Notes: generated from the sequence alone by a model not told the origin. 64,000 nt of DNA from an uncultured Pelagibacteraceae bacterium (GCA_902619595.1 CACNFE010000002.1:1-64000); one strand, 5' to 3'. Numbered from the stretch's first letter, positions 19,893 through 29,217 are shown. A program made the numbers and translations.

Positions 19893-21643
19893 TAGCTAGC
19901 TGATAAAACTCGCTCAAATTCCCTAAAGTTTAAGTCTCCATTGGCAATCATTCTTCTGCCCATATCTTGCATGGTTTGAAAACCTTCTTTGATTGCAATT
20001 TCTCTTAACTCTGGCGTTGTAGCTTGTCTTAGAATTGCTTCTTTGATTGGTTTTGACACTACCAATATTTCATAAATTCCTTGTCGTCCTTTATAACCAC
20101 TATTTTTACATTTTGCACAACCTTTGCCTTTAATTGCTTTTACTCTAGATGCTTTTTCTGGAGTGAAACCTAAGTCAGTTAAAACTTTTGGTGTAACATC
20201 TTCGTCTGGAACTCTACAATCTTTACAATTTTTTCTAGCTAATCTTTGCGCAAGTACCATTTGAGTTGCTGCACTGATTAGATAATCTGGTGTTCCCATA
20301 TTTTGTAATCGTGTGATAGTGCTTGGCGCATCGTTGGTATGAAGTGTGCTAAATACTAAGTGACCTGTTAATGCAGCCTTTAATCCTATATCAACCGTTT
20401 CTTTATCTCTCATCTCTCCTACCAGAATTATCTCTGGGTCTTGACGTAAAAAAGATCTCAAAGCAGAGGCAAACGATAAACCAATGTCATCTTTAATTTG
20501 TACTTGGCCAACACCATCTAATTCATATTCAACAGGATCTTCTGCAGTCAAAATATTAAGATGTGGTTTGCTTACTTCTTTTAAAATACTATAAAGAGTT
20601 GTTGATTTACCTGATCCAGTCGGTCCAGTTACTAATACAAGACCTTGGGTACTATGAATAGCTTTTCTTAAATTTTTAAGATCTTGATCTTCAAAATTTA
20701 ATTGTTCCAAAGTTATATCACCTGCGTCTTTGTTAAGAATACGCATTACAATTCTTTCGTTGTTTGCTGTTGGCAATATAGACAATCTTAAATCAACAAC
20801 TTTACCATCAATTTTAAAATTAATTGCGCCGTCTTGCGGTAATCTTCTCTCGGCGATGTCTAATTTACCCATGATTTTAAAACGTGTTACGACCGCACCA
20901 TAGTTATCATGTAAAAATTTTTTATATTCTTCTTGTTCTTGAAGCATTCCATCAAGTCTATATCTGACCCTTGATGAAAATCTGTATGGCTCAATATGAA
21001 TATCACTAACACCTAGTTTAATCGCATCCGCTACAACAGCGGTACTAAACTTTATTACCTCAGACTCGTTTTCTATTGCTTCGATTTCCTCTTCAGGTTT
21101 ATTTTCTAAAACTTCTCCAGCATCTCCAAGCTCTGAGTCAAAAGTTTTTACTTTTTCCTTATTTTCTTTTCTTATAGTTTCAATTTTAACATCACCACTT
21201 TCACTTTGTAACTTTTGAATAAACTCAGAAATCTGAGATACTTTAGCTGCATGAAGTTCAATATTTTTTTTTGTAATTGCTTTTAAATTTCTCATTAATC
21301 CAAGTTTTGAACTATCAGAAATCGCTATATGTAAATTTTTTCCCTCAACTTTAAAAGGTGCAACAAAATTCATATTTATGTAGTTTGATGGCAAAACAGA
21401 TTTAATATCATCTGTAATTTCAATCTTTGATAGATCTACAATATCTAGACTCTGCTCTTTAACTAAAACATCTAAAATTTTGTCCTCATCACAAAGTTTT
21501 AATTCAAAAACTGCATCGATTTGTGATTTGTTTTTTTCAGTGCTTACTTTTTTTATATTTGGTAAATCTTTTCCAGAAATAATATCGTTGTCAATTAAGA
21601 CGTTGATTAAATTTATTTCACTTTCTCTGCTTATTTTCAACAT
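19892..21643 (-). CDS. pilB: Type IV pilus assembly ATPase
   Basis: GspE: 'VLVTGPTGSGKSTTLYSIL', 'TAEDPVEYELDGVGQVQ', 'ILVGEMRDKETVDIGLKAALTGHLVFSTLHTNDA', tetracysteine CKDCR/CAKCK. Confidence 0.95.
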   Translation of the reverse strand: MLKISRESEINLINVLIDNDIISGKDLPNIKKVSTEKNKSQIDAVFELKLCDEDKILDVLVKEQSLDIVDLSKIEITDDIKSVLPSNYINMNFVAPFKVEGKNLHIAISDSSKLGLMRNLKAITKKNIELHAAKVSQISEFIQKLQSESGDVKIETIRKENKEKVKTFDSELGDAGEVLENKPEEEIEAIENESEVIKFSTAVVADAIKLGVSDIHIEPYRFSSRVRYRLDGMLQEQEEYKKFLHDNYGAVVTRFKIMGKLDIAERRLPQDGAINFKIDGKVVDLRLSILPTANNERIVMRILNKDAGDITLEQLNFEDQDLKNLRKAIHSTQGLVLVTGPTGSGKSTTLYSILKEVSKPHLNILTAEDPVEYELDGVGQVQIKDDIGLSFASALRSFLRQDPEIILVGEMRDKETVDIGLKAALTGHLVFSTLHTNDAPSTITRLQNMGTPDYLISAATQMVLAQRLARKNCKDCRVPDEDVTPKVLTDLGFTPEKASRVKAIKGKGCAKCKNSGYKGRQGIYEILVVSKPIKEAILRQATTPELREIAIKEGFQTMQDMGRRMIANGDLNFREFERVLSAS

Positions 21644-21644
21644 T

Positions 21645-23192
21645 TTATAAAACTCTTGGTGCTATAAATATTAATAGCTCATCTAAGTTATCACTTTTTG
21701 TTGTACCTTTAAACAGATTTCCTAAAATAGGTACATTTCCTATGCCCGGTAACTGAGCTTTTGTATCAAATACTTTATTTTTCTTAATTCCACCAATTAC
21801 AACGATGTCTCCATCAGCAACTAAAAGCTTAGATTTTATCTTCATTGTGTTAACACTTGGCTCGCCTCCTGTAGCTCTATTTACAGAGTCGTTGTTTACA
21901 CTAACATCCAATAATACATTTCCATCACCGATAATACTCGGGGTAACTGATAGTTCTAAAACAGCAGGTTTAAATTGTGTTTCTGAACCACCGTCACCTG
22001 TTGATTGGTATGGAATTTCCTCACCCTGAGTAATAGTTGCTTCCTGATTATCTATAGTAAAAACTTTTGGATTAGATATTGTTTTTCCTAAACCAAGAGA
22101 CTCTAAAGCTTGTATTTGAGCTTTTAAAATTGAGGTACCTGTCCTTTTAATTATACCGATACCGCTTGTTGCCCCAGCGGCAGCGGCCGTAAAATCTGTA
22201 ACTGATCCTCCTGCATCACTGATAGACCCTGTCTCCTGATCGAAAGTAGTTGATGTCAAAGCATCCCCACCAACAACACCACCAACAACTCTCTGATTTT
22301 TTACGTATGTGCCACCTAATCTTGTCCCTAAAGCTTTTTCAAATGTAGAGTCTGCTTCAACTATAAACGCCTCTATCAAAACCTGTTTAGTCCTTACATC
22401 AATTTCACCAATAATTTTATTTACAACATCTAAATCTTCACTTTTACCTCTAACAATAATAGATCGTGTTGTAATTTCCTCAGTTATTTGAATTGGTGAA
22501 AAACCAGCCTCGCCTGTTGAAGTAAATAATTCATTAATAGTAGTCTTAGCTTCTGCAGGTGATATATAATAAAGTCTAAAAATTTCTGAGACAATTGGTT
22601 CAACGGAATCTTCTAATTCTACTTTCTTTTTAACTGCTGCTGCCCTTGTTGATTTATATGTTTCTTGTGCAGTTAAAGTTGAGGGAGTGTGTACTCTTAT
22701 TAAATTACTTGAAACATCGATATCGGCTGCAAAATTTTTCATATCTAATAGAGCATTAAAGGCTTTATCCCATGGAACATTAATTAGTTCAGCCGTAATC
22801 GATCCTGCTACCTCATCACCTACTAAAACATTTATATCTCCTACCTTACCCATTAATTGCATTGCTTCTGCGTAATCTAAATTTTTAAATTTGAATGAAA
22901 CATTTTGCTTTAAAGTTTTAAATTCGTCAGGAATTAATAAATAATTTCTTTTTTGTTGAGATGATATTTTTTTTCGTTTTTGTAATGCTTTTGTATCTCC
23001 GATCACGGGTTTTGGTCCCATTTTTATAGTTTTATCAATTTCCATTTTTCCTGATTTTCTAATGTCGTCTTTAATCAGTGGTGTATTATGTTTAAATTTT
23101 TTATTAGTTTTTATGTTTGGTTTTGCACAAGCATTCAGTAAAAGTAATAATATTGAAATTACAGAAAATATTTTTAAAGAATTAATATTCAC
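21645..23192 (-). CDS. pilQ: Type IV pilus secretin (PilQ/MshL-like)
   Basis: Secretin C-terminus 'ISNPKVFTIDNQEATITQGEEIPYQS...IVVIGGIKKNKVFDTKAQLPGIGNVPILGNLFKGTTKSDNLDELLIFIAPRVL'; lipoprotein signal. Confidence 0.93.
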   Translation of the reverse strand: MNINSLKIFSVISILLLLLNACAKPNIKTNKKFKHNTPLIKDDIRKSGKMEIDKTIKMGPKPVIGDTKALQKRKKISSQQKRNYLLIPDEFKTLKQNVSFKFKNLDYAEAMQLMGKVGDINVLVGDEVAGSITAELINVPWDKAFNALLDMKNFAADIDVSSNLIRVHTPSTLTAQETYKSTRAAAVKKKVELEDSVEPIVSEIFRLYYISPAEAKTTINELFTSTGEAGFSPIQITEEITTRSIIVRGKSEDLDVVNKIIGEIDVRTKQVLIEAFIVEADSTFEKALGTRLGGTYVKNQRVVGGVVGGDALTSTTFDQETGSISDAGGSVTDFTAAAAGATSGIGIIKRTGTSILKAQIQALESLGLGKTISNPKVFTIDNQEATITQGEEIPYQSTGDGGSETQFKPAVLELSVTPSIIGDGNVLLDVSVNNDSVNRATGGEPSVNTMKIKSKLLVADGDIVVIGGIKKNKVFDTKAQLPGIGNVPILGNLFKGTTKSDNLDELLIFIAPRVL

Positions 23193-23631
23193 TTGTCTCC
23201 TTAATCTGGTTTTTAAAATTCATGATTAAATATTTTTCGTCGGTTTGAAAAATTGCTTCTTTGGTTGTCATATCTACTAGTTTGACACCATCATTTAGCT
23301 CCTCAAACATACCTACCGTAATTACTTCACCATCTTGATTTATAAGAGAAATAAAACTATCTGAATCTGATTTTATTATTCCAACTAACTTGTAAGTGTA
23401 TAAATCAATTCGCTTTTTTTCTGCTAAACTATTTCCATCTTCAGTTATAACTTTAACTCCACCTGAAAAAGATGAGTCTCCAACAAAAGGATCGTTTAAA
23501 GGTAACGGTTCCTCTTTATTTTGACTTGATGATTTGTCTTTATCATGAGTGTCAGCATAAATATTATTGCTAAATAATACTATTAGAGTTGTTAATAATA
23601 GTTTTACAAATATTTTTTTAAAAGAACTCAT
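23182..23631 (-). CDS. PilP-like pilus assembly protein
   Basis: 'LNDPFVGDSSF...RIDLYTYKLVGIIKSDSDSFISLINQDGEVITVGMFEEL'; position between pilQ and pilO. Confidence 0.75.
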   Translation of the reverse strand: MSSFKKIFVKLLLTTLIVLFSNNIYADTHDKDKSSSQNKEEPLPLNDPFVGDSSFSGGVKVITEDGNSLAEKKRIDLYTYKLVGIIKSDSDSFISLINQDGEVITVGMFEELNDGVKLVDMTTKEAIFQTDEKYLIMNFKNQIKETSEY

Positions 23632-24310
23632 CTGTTAGCCCCACTATTGTTAAAGTTCCACTTACTTTTATCGCTCCAGTTGAATCTCCTAACTCTACTT
23701 GTATCTTTTCTGACTCAAAATTCAACATCTTATTAGATAACGATAAAGCCCTCTTAAATTTAATGTATCCTAAAAAATTACCATTGATCTGAAATTTAAC
23801 GGGAATTGAGTAATATGCTATGTTTTTCATTTGGTCTTTTTTAGACACTGCTTTTTTCCTTTTCTTTTTCTTTTTCTTTTTCTTCTTACCTTTATTTAAA
23901 ATTTCCGACTTTGACACTTGCTGAGGTTTGCCTTTTTCTATTACTGAAATAACCAAACCATTTATAGTCGCAAACTCACTTAGGTTTTGATATAAACCCT
24001 CTACTTCTGCTTTTGAATGAAATAATGTTGAATAGTTCTCATACTTAGGTTTAATTTTTTTAATCTTTTGCTTTATTGATACAATATCTTTTTCAAATTT
24101 AGCAATCTCCTCTTGTTTGGTATTCATATCAGAAATTTGAGCCCTCTTTTGTTTTACAATTGGATTTAAAATTGCATAATAAATTATTAAAAAGATAATA
24201 ATTGAACCCAAACTTATACCAATCTTAATCAAAGTTTTTTTATCAGCAAAAGCTAAAATTTTTGCTTTCAAATCATCTATGTTTAAATTTTTTAATTCAT
24301 TCAAATCCAT
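23618..24310 (-). CDS. PilO-like pilus assembly protein with internal poly-Lys tract
   Basis: Single N-terminal TM, coiled coil, 'FHSKAEVEGLYQNLSEFATINGLVI'; KGKKKKKKKKKRKK insertion. Confidence 0.8.
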   Translation of the reverse strand: MDLNELKNLNIDDLKAKILAFADKKTLIKIGISLGSIIIFLIIYYAILNPIVKQKRAQISDMNTKQEEIAKFEKDIVSIKQKIKKIKPKYENYSTLFHSKAEVEGLYQNLSEFATINGLVISVIEKGKPQQVSKSEILNKGKKKKKKKKKRKKAVSKKDQMKNIAYYSIPVKFQINGNFLGYIKFKRALSLSNKMLNFESEKIQVELGDSTGAIKVSGTLTIVGLTDEFF

Positions 24311-24312
24311 AA

Positions 24313-26766
24313 TTATCCTTTAACTTTTACAAATACTTTAAATCCTTTCATTACTTGGTCTCCCGCTTGTACCCTTGGCATTTTCATTGATGATAGAGAT
24401 GCTTGTGTGATGTAACTTTTTGATTGTAAGTTTCTGATCAACTGTAAGATATCATTATCGCCTGCTGCAATTCCTGTAATAACTACCTGTCTCTTTCCAT
24501 CATAATCTACAGAGTCAAACTTAACTCTATTTGGAACGCTGCTCGCAATCTGTGCTAACACTCTGTAGCTCAAATCTTTATTAGATTTAAGACTATTGCT
24601 TAATTTAAGAGTAGTTGTCATTTTCTTTAATTCTTTTGAAAATTTCGCAACTTCACCTTGCTTAGCTAAATGCTCAGCTACTACAGTATCGTATACTTTT
24701 AATTTATTGTTATAGGAATAAATGTTCCAAAATGATAAAGCGAATAAGATTAAATATATGCCTGCAACCGCACCCACTACTCCTTTATAAGCGAAATCAG
24801 AGAATGCTTTCATTTTCTTTTGCTTAATCATTCCTTCCCTATTCGGAAGAAGATTTATATTTTTTACAGCTGTAACAAATTTGTAATATCCAAATACATC
24901 GAGTTTTCTAAAAGCAAGACCAACAACAGTCGAAAAATAGGATCTATTTTCTATAGTTATTTTATTTTCTAATTGTTGAGGTATTTTTAAACCATCAAAC
25001 GGGTCAAACAAATTAAAGCCAGTATTTACTAAACTTTTTCTAAAGCTAGATAGATAATCATCAACGTTTGGTAAATTGGAAACTACTTTTATATTTCTAA
25101 CCCTTTTTTCATATTTAGTTTCAAAATCCTGTACAGCTTGTTTTACCTGTGTCATAAAACGTCTAACTAGAGCATCTTTTTCCTCTTGATCTTGAGACTC
25201 TTTCAGAATTTTTCTATCCTGACCACGTAGGAAAATATCGGTAATTATTGGGTTATTATTATACAATATCATTACATAATTCTCGTCTAATCCAAATTCT
25301 AACATTGCAGTGAAATTTGTATCCTCTGTTTTATTTGAAATTTGGTTGATTTGATCAACAGCAGACTTTAATGCAAAACATTTAACATCAATAATTACAG
25401 GATTTAATCCACTGTTTTTAATTATTGATGTGTAATTGTTAATATCAGCTAATTTTGAAGCAACAAATAATATATCCATAGTATTTTCTTTTGAACTTCT
25501 GTTAATAACTTGATGAAAAATTGAATAATCGTCAAGGTTATCAGTTAATTGAATTAAGTTTTCCCATAATGAATTTGTATCTACTGCTTTTTTTAATTCT
25601 TCATCATTCATTAATGGAGCAGTAACAACTCTTATAATTGCGTTTGTAACTGGAATTGCAATTGCTGCATTTGGTGTTGATATTTTTGATTTTTGCAATG
25701 CTATGTTTAATTCTTCGCTTACCTTTTTTTCGTGATCAATAATTGCAGAGTCTTCAGGAAGGTCGATTGCATGAGTATAAAATCTATCTAATACCCATTG
25801 ATTTGCTTTGTTTGATGAAATTTGTGCAAGTCTAATTTCTTTATTAGTAATTTCAACACCAACTATTTCCTCACCTTGCGCAGTTTTTTTACCAAGCCGC
25901 GATTTTAAAAAATTATTAAATTTTTCTTTTACTTTATTTTTATCAAAATTTAATTTTGGAGAAGCTGAGTCTTTTTTTCCAAAAGAGGGGGTATTTAGCT
26001 TAATATTTTTTAATTTATTAAAAATGTTTTGAACTTTTGATCCCCCAGCATCAGTTTCTTCTTTTTGGTTTAAAGAAATATTATTTTGTTCTTGTTGTTT
26101 TATCTCGTTTATTTTTTGATTAATGAGCTCTTGAGTAGATATCTCTGGAGATTTTGGTTTTATTTCCTCATTGGGGCCTGGTTTAACCTCAGGATTTTCT
26201 AAATTTGGTTGTGATGAAACATTATCTGGTTTTTGTTGTTCTAATTGTTTTTGTTCTCTCTCTTTTTGCTTATGGACATCATCAAACCATTTCTCCAAAA
26301 TTGGTATTGCTTCCTCTAAATTTGGAGTACCTGATGAAGAAATCTTTTGTTTTCCATCAATATAAAGTCTCCCAACCCAATTCCTTGATTTTAATTCACC
26401 TTTATATTTATCTTGCCTCACATAGATATGTAATCTTCCGTCTTTTTTGTGAATTACTTGATGCTCTTTCTTTTCTTCTGAAGTTTCAGCTACAACATTG
26501 CTTTCATCAGGCTTGTCTTTTTCTGGACTTTCGTCTTTATTTTCATTTAAATTGCCCTCTGACTGAGTTGTTGCATCTGTTTCGGTCTTTATATCACTCT
26601 CAGGTTGTTTTTCTTCAGAAGGTGTATTGTTTTCTAGCTCAGAAATTTTGCTCTCTTTATTTATATCGGGATTTACCGAAGCATCATCAACTTTAGGTTG
26701 ATTATCGGTTCCTTGGTCATTCTTATCTATAATGACACCAAATTTTTCTTTCTCTTTATCGTCCAT
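24313..26766 (-). CDS. PilM-PilN fusion with acidic N-terminal extension
   Basis: PilM actin-like region ('EEIVGVEITNKEIRLAQISSNK...LMNDEELKKAVDTNSLWENLIQ'), then PilN hallmark 'INLLPNREGMIKQKKMKAF' plus TM. Probable start 26766 (MDDKEKEKF), not 26817. Confidence 0.82.
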   Translation of the reverse strand: MDDKEKEKFGVIIDKNDQGTDNQPKVDDASVNPDINKESKISELENNTPSEEKQPESDIKTETDATTQSEGNLNENKDESPEKDKPDESNVVAETSEEKKEHQVIHKKDGRLHIYVRQDKYKGELKSRNWVGRLYIDGKQKISSSGTPNLEEAIPILEKWFDDVHKQKEREQKQLEQQKPDNVSSQPNLENPEVKPGPNEEIKPKSPEISTQELINQKINEIKQQEQNNISLNQKEETDAGGSKVQNIFNKLKNIKLNTPSFGKKDSASPKLNFDKNKVKEKFNNFLKSRLGKKTAQGEEIVGVEITNKEIRLAQISSNKANQWVLDRFYTHAIDLPEDSAIIDHEKKVSEELNIALQKSKISTPNAAIAIPVTNAIIRVVTAPLMNDEELKKAVDTNSLWENLIQLTDNLDDYSIFHQVINRSSKENTMDILFVASKLADINNYTSIIKNSGLNPVIIDVKCFALKSAVDQINQISNKTEDTNFTAMLEFGLDENYVMILYNNNPIITDIFLRGQDRKILKESQDQEEKDALVRRFMTQVKQAVQDFETKYEKRVRNIKVVSNLPNVDDYLSSFRKSLVNTGFNLFDPFDGLKIPQQLENKITIENRSYFSTVVGLAFRKLDVFGYYKFVTAVKNINLLPNREGMIKQKKMKAFSDFAYKGVVGAVAGIYLILFALSFWNIYSYNNKLKVYDTVVAEHLAKQGEVAKFSKELKKMTTTLKLSNSLKSNKDLSYRVLAQIASSVPNRVKFDSVDYDGKRQVVITGIAAGDNDILQLIRNLQSKSYITQASLSSMKMPRVQAGDQVMKGFKVFVKVKG

Positions 26767-26786
26767 ATTTAAAAAATTTATAGTTT

Positions 26787-27101
26787 CTCTAACACAAACA
26801 TAGCTTATCTCTAACACAATTTTAAAAAATGTCTAACACAAAATACAACCTATGGTGACCATTTTAGGTCAAAATGTCTATAAGTGTTGATTTTATTGAC
26901 TTTTTTTAAATTCTTGAAAAAAATTATTTTCTTTTTAAAGAAATATTTATTTTTAATAACTCTAACACAAAATGGTAAAATTTGTTGTGTTAGAGTTAAT
27001 TATTATTAAATAAAAACCAAAATATCACAAAAATCAACACTTTTATTAAAATCCTTGTATATGCGATTCTTGTGTTAGAGATAAATTTTTTTGTGTTAGA
27101 G
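26787..27101. repeat. Array of seven 11-bp CTCTAACACAA motifs (four forward, three inverted)
   Basis: Forward: 26787-26797, 26809-26819, 26831-26841 (GTCTAACACAA), 26960-26970; reverse complement TTGTGTTAGAG: 26985-26995, 27070-27080, 27091-27101. Read directly. Confidence 0.95.
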
Positions 27102-27449
27102 TGGTTTAATTTTTGTAAAATTTTCATATTTCAGTCTTAAATTTTTTATTTTTTTTTTTATTTCTCTAAATAATTTTTATCATTTTTGGTCAAATTTTCA
27201 TAATTTTCTTTATTTCAATCAAAAATTGTATTTTTTTTTCTTTGTAAGATAGTTTTTTTTAAAAAATCATCAAAAATTTTCATTAAGCTTACTTTATTAA
27301 AAGATTTAATAAAATTTTAAACTAAAGAGAAATTTTTTTTAAAAAAGTAAATATTTTTTATGTTTATTATAAAATTAAATAAAATAATTATTTTAAATTA
27401 ATTAAAAAATAAAATTTTGTTAATTAAATAATAAATAAACAAAATAATA

Positions 27450-27749
27450 TTATTCAACTAAAGATCTCCCAGTTATATCTGTTGTAAACGATTGATATAC
27501 CATTACTGTTAATGTCTCAATATTTTTAACAACTCTATTATAATCAAAAGACCAATCTACTTTAGTGCAATCTAATTCTTTATAATAATAAACTTGTGCT
27601 TTTTTAATTGAAGGACCAATTTCTTCTGAAAGAATATTTAACATATTTGTTTTCTTATCAATTGCAAAATTGTATTTACAAACATTTGCTGTTGTCCAAT
27701 ATAATACAACCGAAATTAATATTGCAATGAGCGACATAAATTTTGTCAT
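27450..27749 (-). CDS. Hypothetical small membrane-anchored protein
   Basis: 99 aa, N-terminal TM; 4-nt overlap with the upstream phosphatase gene. Confidence 0.6.
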   Translation of the reverse strand: MTKFMSLIAILISVVLYWTTANVCKYNFAIDKKTNMLNILSEEIGPSIKKAQVYYYKELDCTKVDWSFDYNRVVKNIETLTVMVYQSFTTDITGRSLVE

Positions 27750-29032
27750 TGTATACTATCGACTGTAACAATTGTTAAATCATCTTTTTGTATCATGCCT
27801 GCTTTCACTATATCCTCAATCATTAATTTTAATCGTTTATTATTTGGTGCGTGTTGATATTTTTTTATATATTTTTGAAAACCTTCAACTTCAAGCATAT
27901 CACCTGATGGACTTTTTATTTCGGTTATACCGTCAGTAAAAATATACATTGAACTGTCTGAAAAGTTTGTAGTTGTCTCTTTATATTTTATTTTAGAAGT
28001 TATACCTAGTGGTGGACCGGCTTCAGAAAAGTTTGAAAATTTTTGTTCTTTATCAATTACAAGTGGTGGTTCATGTCCAGCATTTGATAAAAGTAATTCT
28101 TTTTTATTACTATCATAAATTCCAACCAACATTGTAACAAACATTCCTCTTGCAGCTGTTTCACAAATTTCTTTGTTAAGTAAGTTTAAAAGATCTGATG
28201 TAGAAAAAATAGTTTTACTAAGGCAACGATAGAGACTAGATGCCTTCGACATAAGTAAAGATGATTTAATTCCTTTGCCTGAAACATCAGCAACTCCAAA
28301 ACCATACATTCCTTTTCCAATCTCAGAAAAGTTATAGAAGTCACCTGATACAACTTTTGCAGGGATATTTATTCCAGCTATTGGAAAATTTTCATCTTTA
28401 TTCTTAGATAATAATGTTTTTTGTATTTCCCCAACAATTTCTATTTCCTTTTGCATTCTATTTTTTTCAACTAGTTCTTTTGCCATTTTTGCATTACGAA
28501 TTGCTAAAGCAGCAGGTGCAGATAAAGTTTCAAGTAATTTTCTATCATTCTCCTCAAATAATTTTCCATTCGTTTTTTTATTAAGACAATGAATAACACC
28601 GATGCATTCATTCGCAGCAATTAATGGTGAACAAAGAACTGAATAAGTTGTAAAATTAGTTTTGTTATCTAAGTCAAAATAAAATTCAGCAATTTCTCTA
28701 ACATCTTTTCTTACATCTCCAACTCTAATACATTTTTTTTGAAGAACAGCCTTGCCCATTACGCCTTGCGTTAAAGGAATTTCATATTCATCAAGATATG
28801 ATTGATATTTTGATGCGATACATTGAAACACTTGTTTTTTTTCATCAATTAAAAAAATATTTGCTGCTTGAGCATTTATTCTTTTAATTATTACTTCTAA
28901 AGCTGTTTGTAGGGTTTCATTTAAATCTAAAGATGTTGCGAATTCCTGGTTCATTTGTGTAATAATCGCAAGATCCTCGTCCAAAGAGTTATCTTTCTTT
29001 ATTGGCTCAATTTTTTTTGTTTTAAAAAACAT
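27746..29032 (-). CDS. GAF-domain SpoIIE/RsbU-type PP2C phosphatase
   Basis: GAF-like N-terminus ('IKRINAQAANIFLIDEKKQVFQCIAS...GVMGKAVLQKKCIRVGDV'), then 'VVSGDFYNFSEIGKGMYGFGVADVSGKGIKSSLLMSKASS', 'LSNAGHEPP', 'FTDGITE'. Confidence 0.93.
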   Translation of the reverse strand: MFFKTKKIEPIKKDNSLDEDLAIITQMNQEFATSLDLNETLQTALEVIIKRINAQAANIFLIDEKKQVFQCIASKYQSYLDEYEIPLTQGVMGKAVLQKKCIRVGDVRKDVREIAEFYFDLDNKTNFTTYSVLCSPLIAANECIGVIHCLNKKTNGKLFEENDRKLLETLSAPAALAIRNAKMAKELVEKNRMQKEIEIVGEIQKTLLSKNKDENFPIAGINIPAKVVSGDFYNFSEIGKGMYGFGVADVSGKGIKSSLLMSKASSLYRCLSKTIFSTSDLLNLLNKEICETAARGMFVTMLVGIYDSNKKELLLSNAGHEPPLVIDKEQKFSNFSEAGPPLGITSKIKYKETTTNFSDSSMYIFTDGITEIKSPSGDMLEVEGFQKYIKKYQHAPNNKRLKLMIEDIVKAGMIQKDDLTIVTVDSIQ

Positions 29033-29100
29033 ATTTTATAATATTTTTTGTATTCTTTTATAATTGGCATTCTAATGCTTTTTTGGTAATTTTAATAGAT

Positions 29101-29214
29101 ATGGAAATTATAATTAATTCGCCAAGTTTCTATTTGCATATTCAGGATGCAGTAATTTTTATTCAATATTGTATCGATGGGATCATAAATATTGCATCAC
29201 AATTTAAAATCTAA
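29101..29214 (+). CDS. Possible 37-aa small ORF upstream of pilD
   Basis: Manual translation MEIIINSPSFYLHIQDAVIFIQYCIDGIINIASQFKI*; stop 3 nt before the GTG of the next gene. No homology evidence. Confidence 0.3.
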   Translation: MEIIINSPSFYLHIQDAVIFIQYCIDGIINIASQFKI

Positions 29215-29217
29215 TTA

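Noticed and set aside
26205-26696. 163-aa + strand ORF antisense to the PilM-N N-terminus
   Set aside because: Overlaps a well-supported CDS on the other strand; low-complexity antisense of acidic codons.
26787-27101. Possible CRISPR array from repeated CTCTAACACAA
   Set aside because: Units are only 11 bp, spacers about 10 bp or irregular, orientations are mixed, and no cas genes are present.
27102-27449. Possible replication origin in the AT-rich stretch
   Set aside because: No DnaA-box cluster that I could see and no dnaA/dnaN/parAB/gid neighbours; low-complexity AT alone is weak evidence.
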